This document shows positions 50,517 to 61,000 of a stretch of DNA of 64,000 bases, one piece after another; position 1 is the stretch's first letter, and every line of letters starts with the position of its first letter. Source of the DNA: an uncultured Micrococcales bacterium (lineage in GTDB: Bacteria; Actinomycetota; Actinomycetes; Actinomycetales; Microbacteriaceae); the NCBI GenBank assembly GCA_903909605.1, contig CAIVWH010000018.1, positions 25,305 to 89,304 of the forward strand, written 5' to 3'. The notes beneath the pieces were generated by a model. The model saw nothing but the letters and a program-made list of their open reading frames with translations, ran no database searches and was not told the origin of the DNA. Position numbers and translations under genes: made by a program.

Positions 50517-50900
50517 ATGCCAACCGGCAAGGTCAAGTTTTACGACGAAGACAAGGGCTTCGGCTTCATCGCATCGGATGAGGGCGCTGAGGTATTCCTG
50601 CACGCTTCTGCACTTCCAGCCGGCACCACCTCGGTCAAGCCAGGCACCCGCGTTGACTTCAGCATCGTTGATGGCAAGCGTGGCGCCCAGGCAATGGGTG
50701 TCCGCATCCTTGAAGCGCCAATCAGCCTTGTGCAGCGCTCACGCAAGCCAGCCGACGAAATGTCGATCATTGTCGAAGACCTGATTCGCCTGCTCGACGG
50801 CATTGGCAGTGGCCTCAAGCGCGGAAAGCACCCTGAGCCAGCACCGGCCAAGAAGATTGCCACTCTGTTGCGCAAACTTGCCGACGAGCTCGATGCCTAA
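50517..50900 (+). CDS. Cold-shock domain protein with C-terminal extension
   Basis: MPTGKVKFYDEDKGFGFIASDEGAEVFLHASALP; 127 aa. Confidence 0.93.
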   Translation: MPTGKVKFYDEDKGFGFIASDEGAEVFLHASALPAGTTSVKPGTRVDFSIVDGKRGAQAMGVRILEAPISLVQRSRKPADEMSIIVEDLIRLLDGIGSGLKRGKHPEPAPAKKIATLLRKLADELDA

Positions 50901-51486
50901 GCCAACCGCAGAACAACTTCACGATCGCGCCCGTCAGGCTGCGATTGAAACCGCGCCAATTGCCGGCGTCGGCGACTTCATTGGTTTCGTCGATGAGGCC
51001 GAAGACGTAATCACAATGAAATTCGCCTCGCGCCAAAAGGGCTACGTTGGTTGGCAGTGGCACGTCACCATGTTTGTCAGCGAAGACGACGTCACCGTCA
51101 GCGAGGTAAACCTGTTGCCAGGTGAAACTTCTCTGTTGGCACCAGAATGGGTGCCTTGGGCAGATCGCCTTGCCGACTGGAAAGCGCTTCAGGCTGAGCT
51201 CGAGGCTCAGGCCGCGGCAGAGGCGGCTGAAGCCGCTGAGGCAGACGACGAAGAAAACTCTGATGACACCGAAGACTCGGTTGAAGTTGACAACAACGAT
51301 GATTCAGTCGAAGTTGATGACAGCGACGACGAGCCCGAGATCGAAGAGTCGTCTGCTAGCGAAGAACTAGCGGTCGCGCTCGAAGAAGAGGGCGACGAGA
51401 CCGAGACCGATTCCGATGATGCAGGTAAGCGGCCACCACGTTTCCTTAGACGCCGTCTGGGCCGGCTCAACAAAAAGAAGAAATAG
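50893..51486 (+). CDS. DUF3027-like protein with acidic C-terminal region
   Basis: GVGDFIGFVDEAEDVITMKFASRQKGYVGWQWHVTMF...LLAPEWVPWADRL; Glu/Asp-rich tail. Confidence 0.85.
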   Translation: MPKPTAEQLHDRARQAAIETAPIAGVGDFIGFVDEAEDVITMKFASRQKGYVGWQWHVTMFVSEDDVTVSEVNLLPGETSLLAPEWVPWADRLADWKALQAELEAQAAAEAAEAAEADDEENSDDTEDSVEVDNNDDSVEVDDSDDEPEIEESSASEELAVALEEEGDETETDSDDAGKRPPRFLRRRLGRLNKKKK

Positions 51487-51600
51487 CAGCGCAGCCATCC
51501 AGCCGATTAGGCCAACGATAATTGCCGCGCGAATGTTTACCTTTGGCGCTTCAGGCGCCGGTTTGCGATCTTCTGAGTTCAGAAAAAGCGGCATGGCCAA
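51367..51600 (-). CDS. DUF2530-like two-TM membrane protein
   Basis: 77 aa: AAIIVGLIGWMAALLFLLFVEPA...WWPLTCIIGIGLGLVALFFERDR; overlaps DUF3027 3' end antisense. Confidence 0.7.
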   Translation of the reverse strand: MAMPLFLNSEDRKPAPEAPKVNIRAAIIVGLIGWMAALLFLLFVEPAQTASKETWWPLTCIIGIGLGLVALFFERDR

Positions 51601-52719
51601 CTAGCCCAAACGCGAGACGACGTAGTCGATTGCCGCAGTCAACTTCTGAACGTCGCCAAGTTCGGTTGCGGTAAAGGTCGCAATTCTAAGTTGATTGCGT
51701 CCGAGCTTGCGGTAGGGGTCGGTGTCAACGATTCCGTTAGCGCGAAGAACCTTGGCCACGGCTGCGGCATCTACCGACTCATCAAAGTCGATGGTGCAAA
51801 CCACCTGTGATCGGTGTTCGGGGTTTGAAACAAACGGGGTTGCAAAACTGCTGGCGTCTGCCCAGTCATACATGTGCTTAGAGGCCGCCTTGGTGCGAGC
51901 ATCGGCCCAAGCCAGGCCGCCATTTGCGTTCATCCAGTCGGTCTGTTCGGCCATCAAGAACAGCGTTGCGATGGCCGGGGTGTTCAAAGTCTGGTTAAGC
52001 CGCGAATTGTCGATCGCGGTCTTCACGCTCAAAAACTCTGGGATGTACCTTCCGCTGCCTGCAATGCGCTCGGCGCGCTCGATGGCCGCCGGTGACATGA
52101 GGCTGAACCAGAGTCCGCCATCCGAAGCGAAGTTTTTCTGCGGGGCGAAGTAGTAGACGTCGGTCTCGGTCGCATCAAAGTCGATGCCACCTGCCGCCGA
52201 GGTGGCGTCGGTGAACATGAGGGCGCCGGCATCTGCGCCAGGAACGCGCTTGACCGGAGCGACGACTCCGGTGGAAGTCTCGTTCTGCGGATAGACGTAT
52301 GAGTCGACGCCGGCTTCGGCGATCAGCTCGAGGCGAGCACCAGGCTCACCGGAAATCACGGTCGGCTTGTGCAACCAAGGGTTAGTTAGTGCGTTGGCAA
52401 ACTTCTGGCCGAACTCGCCGTGCACCAGTGCCTGCGCTTTGTTTTCGACGAGCGAGAAGGCGGCGACGTCCCAGAATGCTGTTGAGCCACCATTGCCGAT
52501 CACGATCTCGTAGCCATCGGGGTTGTGGAACAGATCGAGCAACCCCTCTTGCACGCGCTTGACGAGGTTCTTGACCGGGGCCTGTCGGTGCGAGGTGCCC
52601 ATCAGCTTGGCCCCCTCGCTGGCGAATGCCGATAGCTGCGCATCGCGAACTCGTGACGGGCCGCATCCGAAGCGACCATCGAGAGGTAAGAGTTCTGCAG
52701 GGATTTTGATGTCAGGCAC
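51601..52719 (-). CDS. serC: Phosphoserine transaminase
   Basis: DGRFGCGPSRVRDAQLSAFASEGAKLMGTSHRQAPVKNLV; YYFAPQKNFASDGGLWF. Confidence 0.95.
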   Translation of the reverse strand: MPDIKIPAELLPLDGRFGCGPSRVRDAQLSAFASEGAKLMGTSHRQAPVKNLVKRVQEGLLDLFHNPDGYEIVIGNGGSTAFWDVAAFSLVENKAQALVHGEFGQKFANALTNPWLHKPTVISGEPGARLELIAEAGVDSYVYPQNETSTGVVAPVKRVPGADAGALMFTDATSAAGGIDFDATETDVYYFAPQKNFASDGGLWFSLMSPAAIERAERIAGSGRYIPEFLSVKTAIDNSRLNQTLNTPAIATLFLMAEQTDWMNANGGLAWADARTKAASKHMYDWADASSFATPFVSNPEHRSQVVCTIDFDESVDAAAVAKVLRANGIVDTDPYRKLGRNQLRIATFTATELGDVQKLTAAIDYVVSRLG

Positions 52720-52783
52720 GTCTCAATTCTACGGATGTATCGAGAGGCTAGTCTTGGACAAGAACCGGGCAGGGATGGGAATC

Positions 52784-53476
52784 ATGGAACACGAAGACGA
52801 CCTCATTGACACCACCGAGATGTACTTGCGAACCATTCTCGAACTCGAGGAAGAGGGGCAGGTTCCGCTGCGCGCTCGCATCGCAGAGCGCCTGAACCAT
52901 GCCGGGCCAACTGTTTCGCAGACCGTTTCTCGAATGGAGCGCCTTGGCCTGGTCAACGTGACAGCGGACCGTCATCTGGTTCTCACTGAGCAGGGCCGCG
53001 TCGAGGCCGTCGGTGTCATGAGAAAGCACCGCCTAGCCGAGCGGCTGCTTGCAGACATAATCGGGCTTGAGTGGCAGTTCGTTCACGAAGAGGCCTGCCG
53101 CTGGGAGCACGTGATGAGCGAGCGCGTCGAGCGCAAGATCCTGTCGCTACTCAAGTCGACCGAGGTATCTCCATACGGCAACCCGATTCCGGGGTTGGCG
53201 GCACTTGGCGCCGACGAAAACCGCTCGTTCATCGAGGGCGTGGTCTCGATATCAACCCTGGTTGGCGAGAGCGATGGCAAGAGTTACACCCTTGCTCGCA
53301 TCGGCGAACCGCTGCAGGTCTTTCCCGAATTACTGCAAGACATGAAGGATGCGGGGCTACTGCCCGGTGCGAAATTGACCCTCGAGTTTGAACCGACCAT
53401 GGTCAAGGTGGTCAGTGCATCCGGGGCAATCGATTTGCGCAGAGATTTCGCAGCTCATCTATTTGTAAAGGCCTAG
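52784..53476 (+). CDS. DtxR/IdeR-family metal-dependent repressor
   Basis: DLIDTTEMYLRTILELEEEGQVPLRARIAERLNHAGPTVSQTVSRMERLGLV; HEEACRWEHVMSERVE. Confidence 0.94.
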   Translation: MEHEDDLIDTTEMYLRTILELEEEGQVPLRARIAERLNHAGPTVSQTVSRMERLGLVNVTADRHLVLTEQGRVEAVGVMRKHRLAERLLADIIGLEWQFVHEEACRWEHVMSERVERKILSLLKSTEVSPYGNPIPGLAALGADENRSFIEGVVSISTLVGESDGKSYTLARIGEPLQVFPELLQDMKDAGLLPGAKLTLEFEPTMVKVVSASGAIDLRRDFAAHLFVKA

Positions 53477-53497
53477 GCCTCGGTGATCGCCAGCGGC

Positions 53498-54574
53498 TTA
53501 GAGCTTGCCGGCAAGAAGATTGCCGATGAAGCGGTCGCGAACCATCAAGTGGTAAAGCCCGATTGAAATGCCGAAAACAAGGGGCAGCGAAATCCAGAAC
53601 GACAGAGCGACTCCGAGGTGCAACTGCGCAAACCAGCGCTGCAGCGCGACCATGATCGGCAAGTGAATCAGGTAAACCCAGTAGCTTGCGTCAGAGAGAT
53701 ATTTGACTAATCGGTTTTCGCGTTTTGCGAGAATCAGCGCAATCGCGATAATCGCCATGGAGAGCATCCAAGTCGATGTGACGTAGGCGAGCTTTGAGAA
53801 TTCTTGATTGACGCCGCCCCAAATGAACGATGCATAATACGCGAAGGCGATGACGCCGATTGCCAGGTAGCTGAGTGCAAATCTGCGCATCCATTTCAAT
53901 GCAGAAAAGATGTAGCGGCAAATCACGGTTCCGAATAGAAAAAACACCAAATAGAAAAGAAAGAGCCCGATTGGTGGAAACAGTGCCGAGCTTGGAGTCA
54001 GGGCAGAGGACTCTGCGCCAAACCAATCTGGGATGAAAAACGTGAGTGCAATCAGCAATCCAATCGAACCTGGGTTCACGATCCAGATTCCTAGGTCGCG
54101 TTTTGGCGCATCTTTGTTGCCGGCTCGGCGCACTGCCGGAATTTGGAAAATCAACATCAGTGTGAGACTGAAAAGCAAAAGGTATTCAATGAACCAGAGG
54201 TGGCCAAAGCCGGCAGTGAACAGATCGGCTGGCCCAGAAACCTGGATGTTTTCGACCCAATAGGTCAGCGGCACGATTGTGACCGTGGCCGCAATGAGTG
54301 GGTAGAGCAGTCGGCGCCTGCGCTGCAGCCAGAAGCCAGCGACACCACGCTTGGCAATCAGCAGGCCAGCAAGGATGCCCGACACCAAAAAGAATGCGGG
54401 CATTCTGAAGTTGTGGGCGAAGATTGAAAGGCCAATGGCAATGTCGTCTGGGCCCGCGTTTGTGATGGTCTGGAAGCTCGCTGCCAGAGAGCCGGCGTGC
54501 ACGACAAGGCCAAGCAGCATCAGGGTCGCGCGCGCGGCATCCAAGCCGTTTAAGCGCCCTGATAATCTCTTCAC
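53498..54574 (-). CDS. Acyltransferase-3 family membrane protein
   Basis: RLNGLDAARATLMLLGLVVHAG...RMPAFFLVSGILAGLLI. Confidence 0.88.
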   Translation of the reverse strand: MKRLSGRLNGLDAARATLMLLGLVVHAGSLAASFQTITNAGPDDIAIGLSIFAHNFRMPAFFLVSGILAGLLIAKRGVAGFWLQRRRRLLYPLIAATVTIVPLTYWVENIQVSGPADLFTAGFGHLWFIEYLLLFSLTLMLIFQIPAVRRAGNKDAPKRDLGIWIVNPGSIGLLIALTFFIPDWFGAESSALTPSSALFPPIGLFLFYLVFFLFGTVICRYIFSALKWMRRFALSYLAIGVIAFAYYASFIWGGVNQEFSKLAYVTSTWMLSMAIIAIALILAKRENRLVKYLSDASYWVYLIHLPIMVALQRWFAQLHLGVALSFWISLPLVFGISIGLYHLMVRDRFIGNLLAGKL

Positions 54575-54749
54575 CTTCCTAGCGTTTCTGGGCTGCCCTT
54601 TAGAAATAAGGGTTCTAAGCCTTTTCCAAGGAGATTCTGTGGATTGGCAAAATCCTGTGGATGTCGAATTTTGCGGAAACGCTCAGTGGCCGGCGGGTAA
54701 AATTATGACTAAGTGGATGCCCGACCTATAAACCGATCGGAGAAACCCC

Positions 54750-55667
54750 GTGGCCAAACCAGGCACTGGCAGACACCGCGCACCGGTCGACACATCGATT
54801 CTCGATTTCGAACTGCGCAGTCGTCGAACAATTCGTGAAGCCGAACAGGCTCGCTTGACGCGCAAAGAGCGTCGCGATGCCAAACGCGCGGCACGACTTG
54901 ATGCCGAGTTCTTTGGCGTCGACGCGAACAAAACCACTCAAGCACTCGGAGTTTCGGCGAACATTGTTCGCGCCAAACCGAAACGCAAAATCACTCTCTT
55001 TTCTCGAAACTCGCTCAAGCACCTGATCACCATGTCGGTGGCTGCAGGCCTCTTCGCCACTTTCTCGCTGCCCGCATACGCATTCAACCCGGATGTCGCA
55101 GCCATCGCCCAATTCACCACGACCAGCGCAGAGGCTCTTGCCCGCGGCAAAGACACCCAGAATCTCACCGTTGCTGCGGTGAATACCGTGAAGTACCTGC
55201 GCGGAACCTACGCTTCGATCGCGGCCAGCGAGGTGCAGCGTCAACGCACACTGACCGCATACCGTTCCTACACCGGTCCTACCGCTGCCGACTATCTGAA
55301 CAACCCGCCATTCTCGAAGCTCGATGGTGCCGAGATTCTCGCGGTCGCCGCCAAGTATGTTGGCGTGCCATATGTCTTCGGTGGCGATACGCCGGCCGGC
55401 TTCGACTGCTCGGGCTACACCGAGTTCATCTTTGCTCAGTTCGGCATTGCGCTTCCGCACTCGGTGCACTCGCAAAACCGCCTCGGCGCACTGATCAAAC
55501 CCGAGGATGCACAGCCAGGTGACCTGGTCGTCTTCAATGACCTGAGCCACGTGGGTATCTATGCGGGTAACGGCAACTTCTATCACGCACCTCGCCCCGG
55601 CGACTCTGTCAAGCTGGCGCCAATCTTCACCAGCAACATCCACTTTGTGCGCCTTGCCACCAACTAA
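54750..55667 (+). CDS. C40-family (NlpC/P60) peptidoglycan hydrolase
   Basis: VGVPYVFGGDTPAGFDCSGYTEFIFAQFGIALPHSV...GDLVVFNDLSHVGIYAGNGNFYHAP. Confidence 0.93.
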   Translation: MAKPGTGRHRAPVDTSILDFELRSRRTIREAEQARLTRKERRDAKRAARLDAEFFGVDANKTTQALGVSANIVRAKPKRKITLFSRNSLKHLITMSVAAGLFATFSLPAYAFNPDVAAIAQFTTTSAEALARGKDTQNLTVAAVNTVKYLRGTYASIAASEVQRQRTLTAYRSYTGPTAADYLNNPPFSKLDGAEILAVAAKYVGVPYVFGGDTPAGFDCSGYTEFIFAQFGIALPHSVHSQNRLGALIKPEDAQPGDLVVFNDLSHVGIYAGNGNFYHAPRPGDSVKLAPIFTSNIHFVRLATN

Positions 55668-55877
55668 TCGGCAGCCCAGCGACCCCCACCACGTTCACCA
55701 ATTCGTTACCAACGAAAAACGTGTGTCAGCGCATCCCAGCCGACCAGCAGGCGTAATCTTCGAAACAGCAACTGTTTCGCACACCGGAGGTGACCGTGAC
55801 TCTTTGGAACTTGCCCGCCAAGCAAGCGATATTGCCCTGTCGCGGCAACTCGATCTGTCTGCGATCGGGCCTAACTT

Positions 55878-55907
55878 CGCGTCGTCTTAACTGACGGCGC
55901 GTTTTTT
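55878..55907 (+). terminator. Strong intrinsic terminator
   Basis: CGCGTCGTC-TTAACT-GACGGCGCG-TTTTTT. Confidence 0.9.
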
Positions 55908-55968
55908 ATTGCTCAGGCAGTTGTCACGAAAAACTCACAAGCCGTGTGGGTGATTTCGAAAGGACTGT

Positions 55969-56460
55969 ATGAAGACTCTGGTTTTGAATGCCGGTTACGA
56001 ACCACTCGCCGTCGTCTCGTTTCGCCGAGCGTTGGTTCTAGTGCTGAATCAGAAGGCGACCGTGCTCGAGGGCAATGGCGCCACCAAGGTGCACAGCGCA
56101 ACCGACGAATTTGAATTGCCATCTGTGATTTTGCTTTCGCGCTATGTGCGAATCCCGGGCTCTAGGAACATCCCGGTTTCGCGTCGCGGGGTGCTTCGGA
56201 GAGATGGACATCGATGTGCCTATTGCAAACGCAGCGCGAACACCATCGATCACGTGCAACCCAAGTCGCGAGGCGGTTCTGACAGCTGGGAGAACCTGGT
56301 GGCCTGCTGTCTGCGCTGCAATAACAAAAAAGGCGACAAGACCCTGGCCGAAATCGGCTGGGAGCTCAGCTACGCACCGAAGATGCCACACGGTTCAGCG
56401 TGGAACGTGCGCGGTGCCGAGCGGGTCGAACCGCAGTGGGAAAACTACCTCGCCGCTTGA
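55969..56460 (+). CDS. HNH endonuclease
   Basis: RRDGHRCAYCKRSANTIDHVQPKSRGGSDSWENLVACCLRCNNKKGD. Confidence 0.93.
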   Translation: MKTLVLNAGYEPLAVVSFRRALVLVLNQKATVLEGNGATKVHSATDEFELPSVILLSRYVRIPGSRNIPVSRRGVLRRDGHRCAYCKRSANTIDHVQPKSRGGSDSWENLVACCLRCNNKKGDKTLAEIGWELSYAPKMPHGSAWNVRGAERVEPQWENYLAA

Positions 56461-56501
56461 TTTGGTGGTGTGCTTTTGTGCTGGTTTGTTCAATGGTGTG
56501 A

Positions 56502-56699
56502 CGGGAAGTCTGGTCGTCTGTTAGAGATGCCATTTACTTCGTTGCTGAGCGCACCTTGGTAGCTCGTCACAAGACCGGACTAAACCGATTCGAGGAGATC
56601 ATCTTTGACACGCTGCACAGGAACGCTTCGACTGCCAGTCGCTACTACAAGTTGCCGGCTAGGCGAGTAATTACATTCGACGTGGGCGTTGATATCTAG
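56502..56699 (+). pseudogene. kup: 3' remnant of a Kup-family potassium transporter gene
   Basis: Open frame without plausible start: REVWSSVRDAIYFVAERTLVARHKTGLNRFEEIIFDTLHRNASTASRYYKLPARRVITFDVGVDI*, resembling Kup C-terminus; stop TGA in frame just upstream. Confidence 0.65.
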
Positions 56700-57871
56700 G
56701 CGTTTTGCGGCTTGACGCTTTTGCGCACCGTGAATGCCCAAACCAACGCCGCGAGCGGGAAGAGGAACGACAGGTAGTTGCCGACCATCGAGCTGATGAA
56801 GCCGAGCACCGGGCCAACTGTGAAGTTCGCGAAGTAAACGATTACCCAGAGCAGAGTCTGCTTGGCGTGCTGGCCGCGTGGGTCGTCTGACATCGCAGCA
56901 ACCGCCATAGAGATGCCAATCGAATCACCGATGCCCCAAAGTGCGATGCCAATATATGGCAGGTGAATTAGCGGCGTGCCCATAAAGACCAGGATGCCCG
57001 CTGCCGCGATGATGCAGAGCCAGAAGATCACTCGTTCGCGACCCAGCTTGTCGGCAATGCGGCCGCCGATTACTCGCATCAGTGCCATGCCGCCCGCGAA
57101 GAAGGTGAAGGCGAGGGCCGCGGCAGAGCGATCCATGCCGTCGCCAGTCAGGGTAATCGGAATCCAGAGCACGGCACAGCCTTCGGTTACTACGAAGGCG
57201 AAGGCGATAATCACGATCTTTCGATAGCGGGGATTGCGCAGAACGTCGATTACCTTCATGGCGGCACCTGCATCCTCGTGAGATTCAGACTTCAACTTGC
57301 CGTTGGCAGAGGGAATCAGATAGGAGCCGGCAACCGCTGCGACTGCAACGAATGCTGCGATGAAGATGAATTGCATCGAGGCTGACACGTTAGCGCTAAT
57401 CAAAGTGCCAGTCAGAGCGGCGCCGAGTAGCACGGCACCTGAGTAGCCAAAGTGCAGCATCGGAACCTGGTTGCGCCCCGACTTGCGATCAATTTCGCCG
57501 GCTTCGAAATTGTTGTCGAAATCGGCCATGCCGAATGGGGCACCGATTAGGGCGGTGAACACGCAGGCCATCACAACATCGTGGTTCGATACCGCAATTG
57601 CAAGCCCAACCAAACCAGCCGCCATGACTAGGTAGGAGACAAGTGAGATGTAGCGCGAGCCAAGCCGGTGCAGCACGCGACCGGCGAAAATCACGCCGAC
57701 GATCGAGCCGACGCTGATTACCATCTGGTAGAGCCCCATTGCCGAGTTGGTCAACCCGAGCGACCCCTTGATGGCCGGCCCCTGATTGCTCCAGGTCGAC
57801 ATCAGCACTCCACGGCATGCGAAGAGGATGAATACGCCTAGAAACCAGGCCCTTGATGTCTTATTGGTCAT
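56696..57871 (-). CDS. MFS transporter
   Basis: 12-TM pattern; KGSLGLTNSAMGLYQMVISVGSIVGVIFAGRVLHRLGSR. Confidence 0.9.
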   Translation of the reverse strand: MTNKTSRAWFLGVFILFACRGVLMSTWSNQGPAIKGSLGLTNSAMGLYQMVISVGSIVGVIFAGRVLHRLGSRYISLVSYLVMAAGLVGLAIAVSNHDVVMACVFTALIGAPFGMADFDNNFEAGEIDRKSGRNQVPMLHFGYSGAVLLGAALTGTLISANVSASMQFIFIAAFVAVAAVAGSYLIPSANGKLKSESHEDAGAAMKVIDVLRNPRYRKIVIIAFAFVVTEGCAVLWIPITLTGDGMDRSAAALAFTFFAGGMALMRVIGGRIADKLGRERVIFWLCIIAAAGILVFMGTPLIHLPYIGIALWGIGDSIGISMAVAAMSDDPRGQHAKQTLLWVIVYFANFTVGPVLGFISSMVGNYLSFLFPLAALVWAFTVRKSVKPQNA

Positions 57872-57872
57872 G

Positions 57873-57944
57873 TGCCCCCGATAGGAATCGAACCTACGCA
57901 CATGGTTTAGGAAACCACTGCTCTATCCACTGAGCTACGAGGGC
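57873..57944 (-). tRNA. tRNA-Arg (anticodon CCT)
   Basis: Reverse complement GCCCTCGTAGCTCAGTGGATAGAGCAGTGGTTTCCTAAACCATGTGCGTAGGTTCGATTCCTATCGGGGGCA cloverleaf. Confidence 0.94.
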
Positions 57945-58006
57945 GAACTTGGTCAGTTTAACCCAGCCTCCAAGGGCTCGAACTGGCCCGGTTCTAGGCT
58001 GTTAGC

Positions 58007-61000
58007 GTGTCCGACTCCGTTAACCGCGTTTCAGTGCCCCAGAGCACCTGGGATGCCTGGCTCAGCGAGTTGGAAAACCTCGGCTTCACCAATCCGCTGC
58101 GTAATTTTGAGCGCAACAGTTTCGGTCAAATTGACCTATCCAGCGCGCATCCCGGCGGCTTCTCGCAGTTTGTCGGAGGTGGCCAGACCACGCTGTCGAA
58201 CCTGGTGCGCGACTCTCAGTTGTTTACGGTCGCGCTCGCGGCGGCTCGACGCATCAAGGCCAAGAGTGATTTGCTCGCGTCGCAGTTCGGGCTTGACACC
58301 CTCGGCTTGCTCGGCGGCCTGCTAAATCTTCAACGTGACGGGCTTGATTATCAGCTGCCGATTTTCTTTTGGCCCGTGCGCCTGAATCACCGCCCAGACG
58401 ACTTTGAAGTTGAGCTTGCTGGAGCTGCACGCGTGAACCCGCTTCTGGTCAAAGCACTTCGCGAGAACTATCAGGTTGAACTCGATACCGCTGAATTGCT
58501 TCGACTGGCTGCAGCCTCGAGCGAGATCATGCCGCGCACTGTGGTCGAATACCTCGAGAACAAGATTGCCGGCAAGACCGACATCACCGTGCAGCGGTTG
58601 TTGGCCATCACCACTTTCACCACAGCAGCCATCGAAGCAGTTGGCGACTTTAGTCAAAGCGAAACCTCGGTGATCAGCCGCCTGGCAACTGGTGTTACCT
58701 TCGATGCTGCGACCGAAGTCGAGTCGCAGCGATTCACCCAGATAGTCGACTTGGATTCGGTTCAGACCAGAATCGTCAACCGCGCTCTTGCCGGGCAAAG
58801 TTTCGCTGTCGAGACGCTTCCGGGCTGTGGCTACACGCAAACGGTGCTCAACACGATTTCGGCGCTGGTCGAATCGGGCAAGCGAGTTGTGGTTGCCGCG
58901 CCTCGCACGCAAACGTTGAACGAACTTGCAGACCGCTTTGCCGCGCTCGAACTGCCCGGCTTCGTGGTTCGCTCAAAGTCGGCCTGGCTCGATTTGGTGT
59001 CGGCGATTTCGCGTACCGAGAAGGCCCAGCTGAGCTCGCTGCAGGCAGAGCAATCGGTGCTGGATGCGGCCACCGATGAGTTGGGTCGCTATCACGAGGC
59101 TTTAGCCAAGCAAGACCCGCAACTCGGTGTATCGATCGGACAGACTCTGCAGGAGTTGGCTCGCCTGAGTGGCATGCCACACGCGCCTTCGACGACCGCT
59201 CGTATCGAAAAACAGTTTCTGGTTGCCCACGCCGACCGCACACAGGGGCTAGAGCTGCTACGTCGTGCAGCCGAGGCTGGGTCACTCAGTTTTGGCCCTA
59301 GCGAGAACGCCTGGTTCGCCGCCAAATTTGATGGCAAAGAGCAGATGCTTCAGGTTCGGCAACTGGCACTTCGACTTCAGCGCGAGGATTTTCCCGCTCT
59401 TGCAAAACAGATGGCCGAGTTCGCAGATCGCGCCAAGTTCCGCGAGGCAACGACGGTGGAGCAGTGGGGCGACCAGATTCGACTATTCCTAGGCATTCGC
59501 GAAACTCTGGATCGTTTTGTCTCAGACGTTTTTGACCGGCCGCTGACCGAACTAATTGCGGCGACATCCGCTCGAAAAGAAGCTGGTGTCGGTCGAAGCG
59601 AAATGTCTGGCGGCACTCGTCGCAGGCTCAAGAAGCTTGCCAAAGAATATTTGCGACCAGGGATGCACGTCAGTGACCTCAATGCCTCACTGCGGCAGAT
59701 TCAAGAGCAGCGGGATGCCTGGCACCTGCAGACAACTTCTATCACCGCCCCGAGCGTTCCGGTTGGGCTGGTTGATGCGCAGGTTGCCTATCAAAAATTC
59801 TTGGCCGACATTGAGCAGTTGCAGCGCCACCTCGATGCAGAAGTGAGTAGCTCTCCGCTCACCAAGATTTCTCTCGACGAATTGCAAAAGATTCTTGCCT
59901 CGCTCGAATCTGGAGTTGACGTCTTGGAAACTTACGGAGAGCGCGAGGCTGCGCTCGGCGAATTGAAAGCCGTGGGTCTTGAGCCATTGGCTCGCGATCT
60001 TGCTCGCCTGCATGCAAAGCGAGAGCATCTTGCCGCTGAGTTCGACCTGGCCTGGTGGCAGTCGGCGCTCGAAATTTTGGTTCAGCGAGATTCGACAATC
60101 TTGAAGTACAAGTCAGAGCAACTCGACGCACTCGAGGTTGCAGTTGCAACCGCGCAAGCTGCTCTAGTGCAGCGCGGGGCTGGCCTCCTAGCCTGGCAAC
60201 TCTCCGAGAGATGGCACGCTGCGCTCGCCCAGTACTCCACTCAGGTTGAGGCGCTCAAGCAGACGCTGCGCGGTGGTTCGGCAAGCCTGCTCCAGGTGTT
60301 CCGGGCAGCCAGACCTATTTATGAGGTGCTTGCGCCGGTCGTTTTGGTTTCGCCATTCGAAGCCACGCGCGAGCTTTACGGGCAGAAGTTTGATGTTGCG
60401 CTCATCCTGGATGCGGCAGGCACGACGATTGCCGAAAATCTGGCGGTCTTGAAGCGCGCCGACCAGGCCATATTCTTTGGCGATGAGGCGATCGCCGCCC
60501 CAGAAGGATTCGAGGTCGAGTGCCATGTTCGACCGCTCACTCGAACTGAGCCAGTCGAGTCAGTTTTTGCGGCGGCCCAGCGTGCGTTCGGTCGCGAGAC
60601 CCTGAGGGTCAGCTATCGACCAAACGGGCAGGTGCTGGCGGCGCTGATCAATCGCGAGTTCTATCAAAACCGAATTGTCTTTGAACCCACCGCCGCAGAG
60701 TTCGCAGGAACGCGCTCGCACAGCATCGAAATCATCACTGAGGGCGCCAAGTCGGGCGAGACCATCGGCGGGTCAAACGAAAGCCCCGAGGCTGAACTTC
60801 GCCGAGTGGTCGATCTGGTCTTGAACCACGCACTCTGGCATCCTGAGCAGTCGCTGTTCGTGGCAAGTGCATCCCAGGCCCACGTCGACCGCATTCGCGC
60901 CGCGCTCACCAAGGAGCTGAAGCAAAAGCCAGATCTAGCAACCTTCTTTGATGCCCACGGCAGAGAGAAATTCGAGGTCGTAGGCATTCGCGAACTCGCG

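Noticed and set aside
54575-54749. Looked for a c-di-AMP (ydaO) riboswitch upstream of the NlpC/P60 gene, a common actinobacterial arrangement
   Set aside because: I could not identify the conserved ydaO core motifs by eye; a covariance-model search would be decisive.
55969-56460. HNH endonuclease as a homing/mobile element
   Set aside because: Compact stand-alone HNH of the widespread actinobacterial type; no intron/intein boundaries or repeats found, although the Kup remnant next to it is noted separately.
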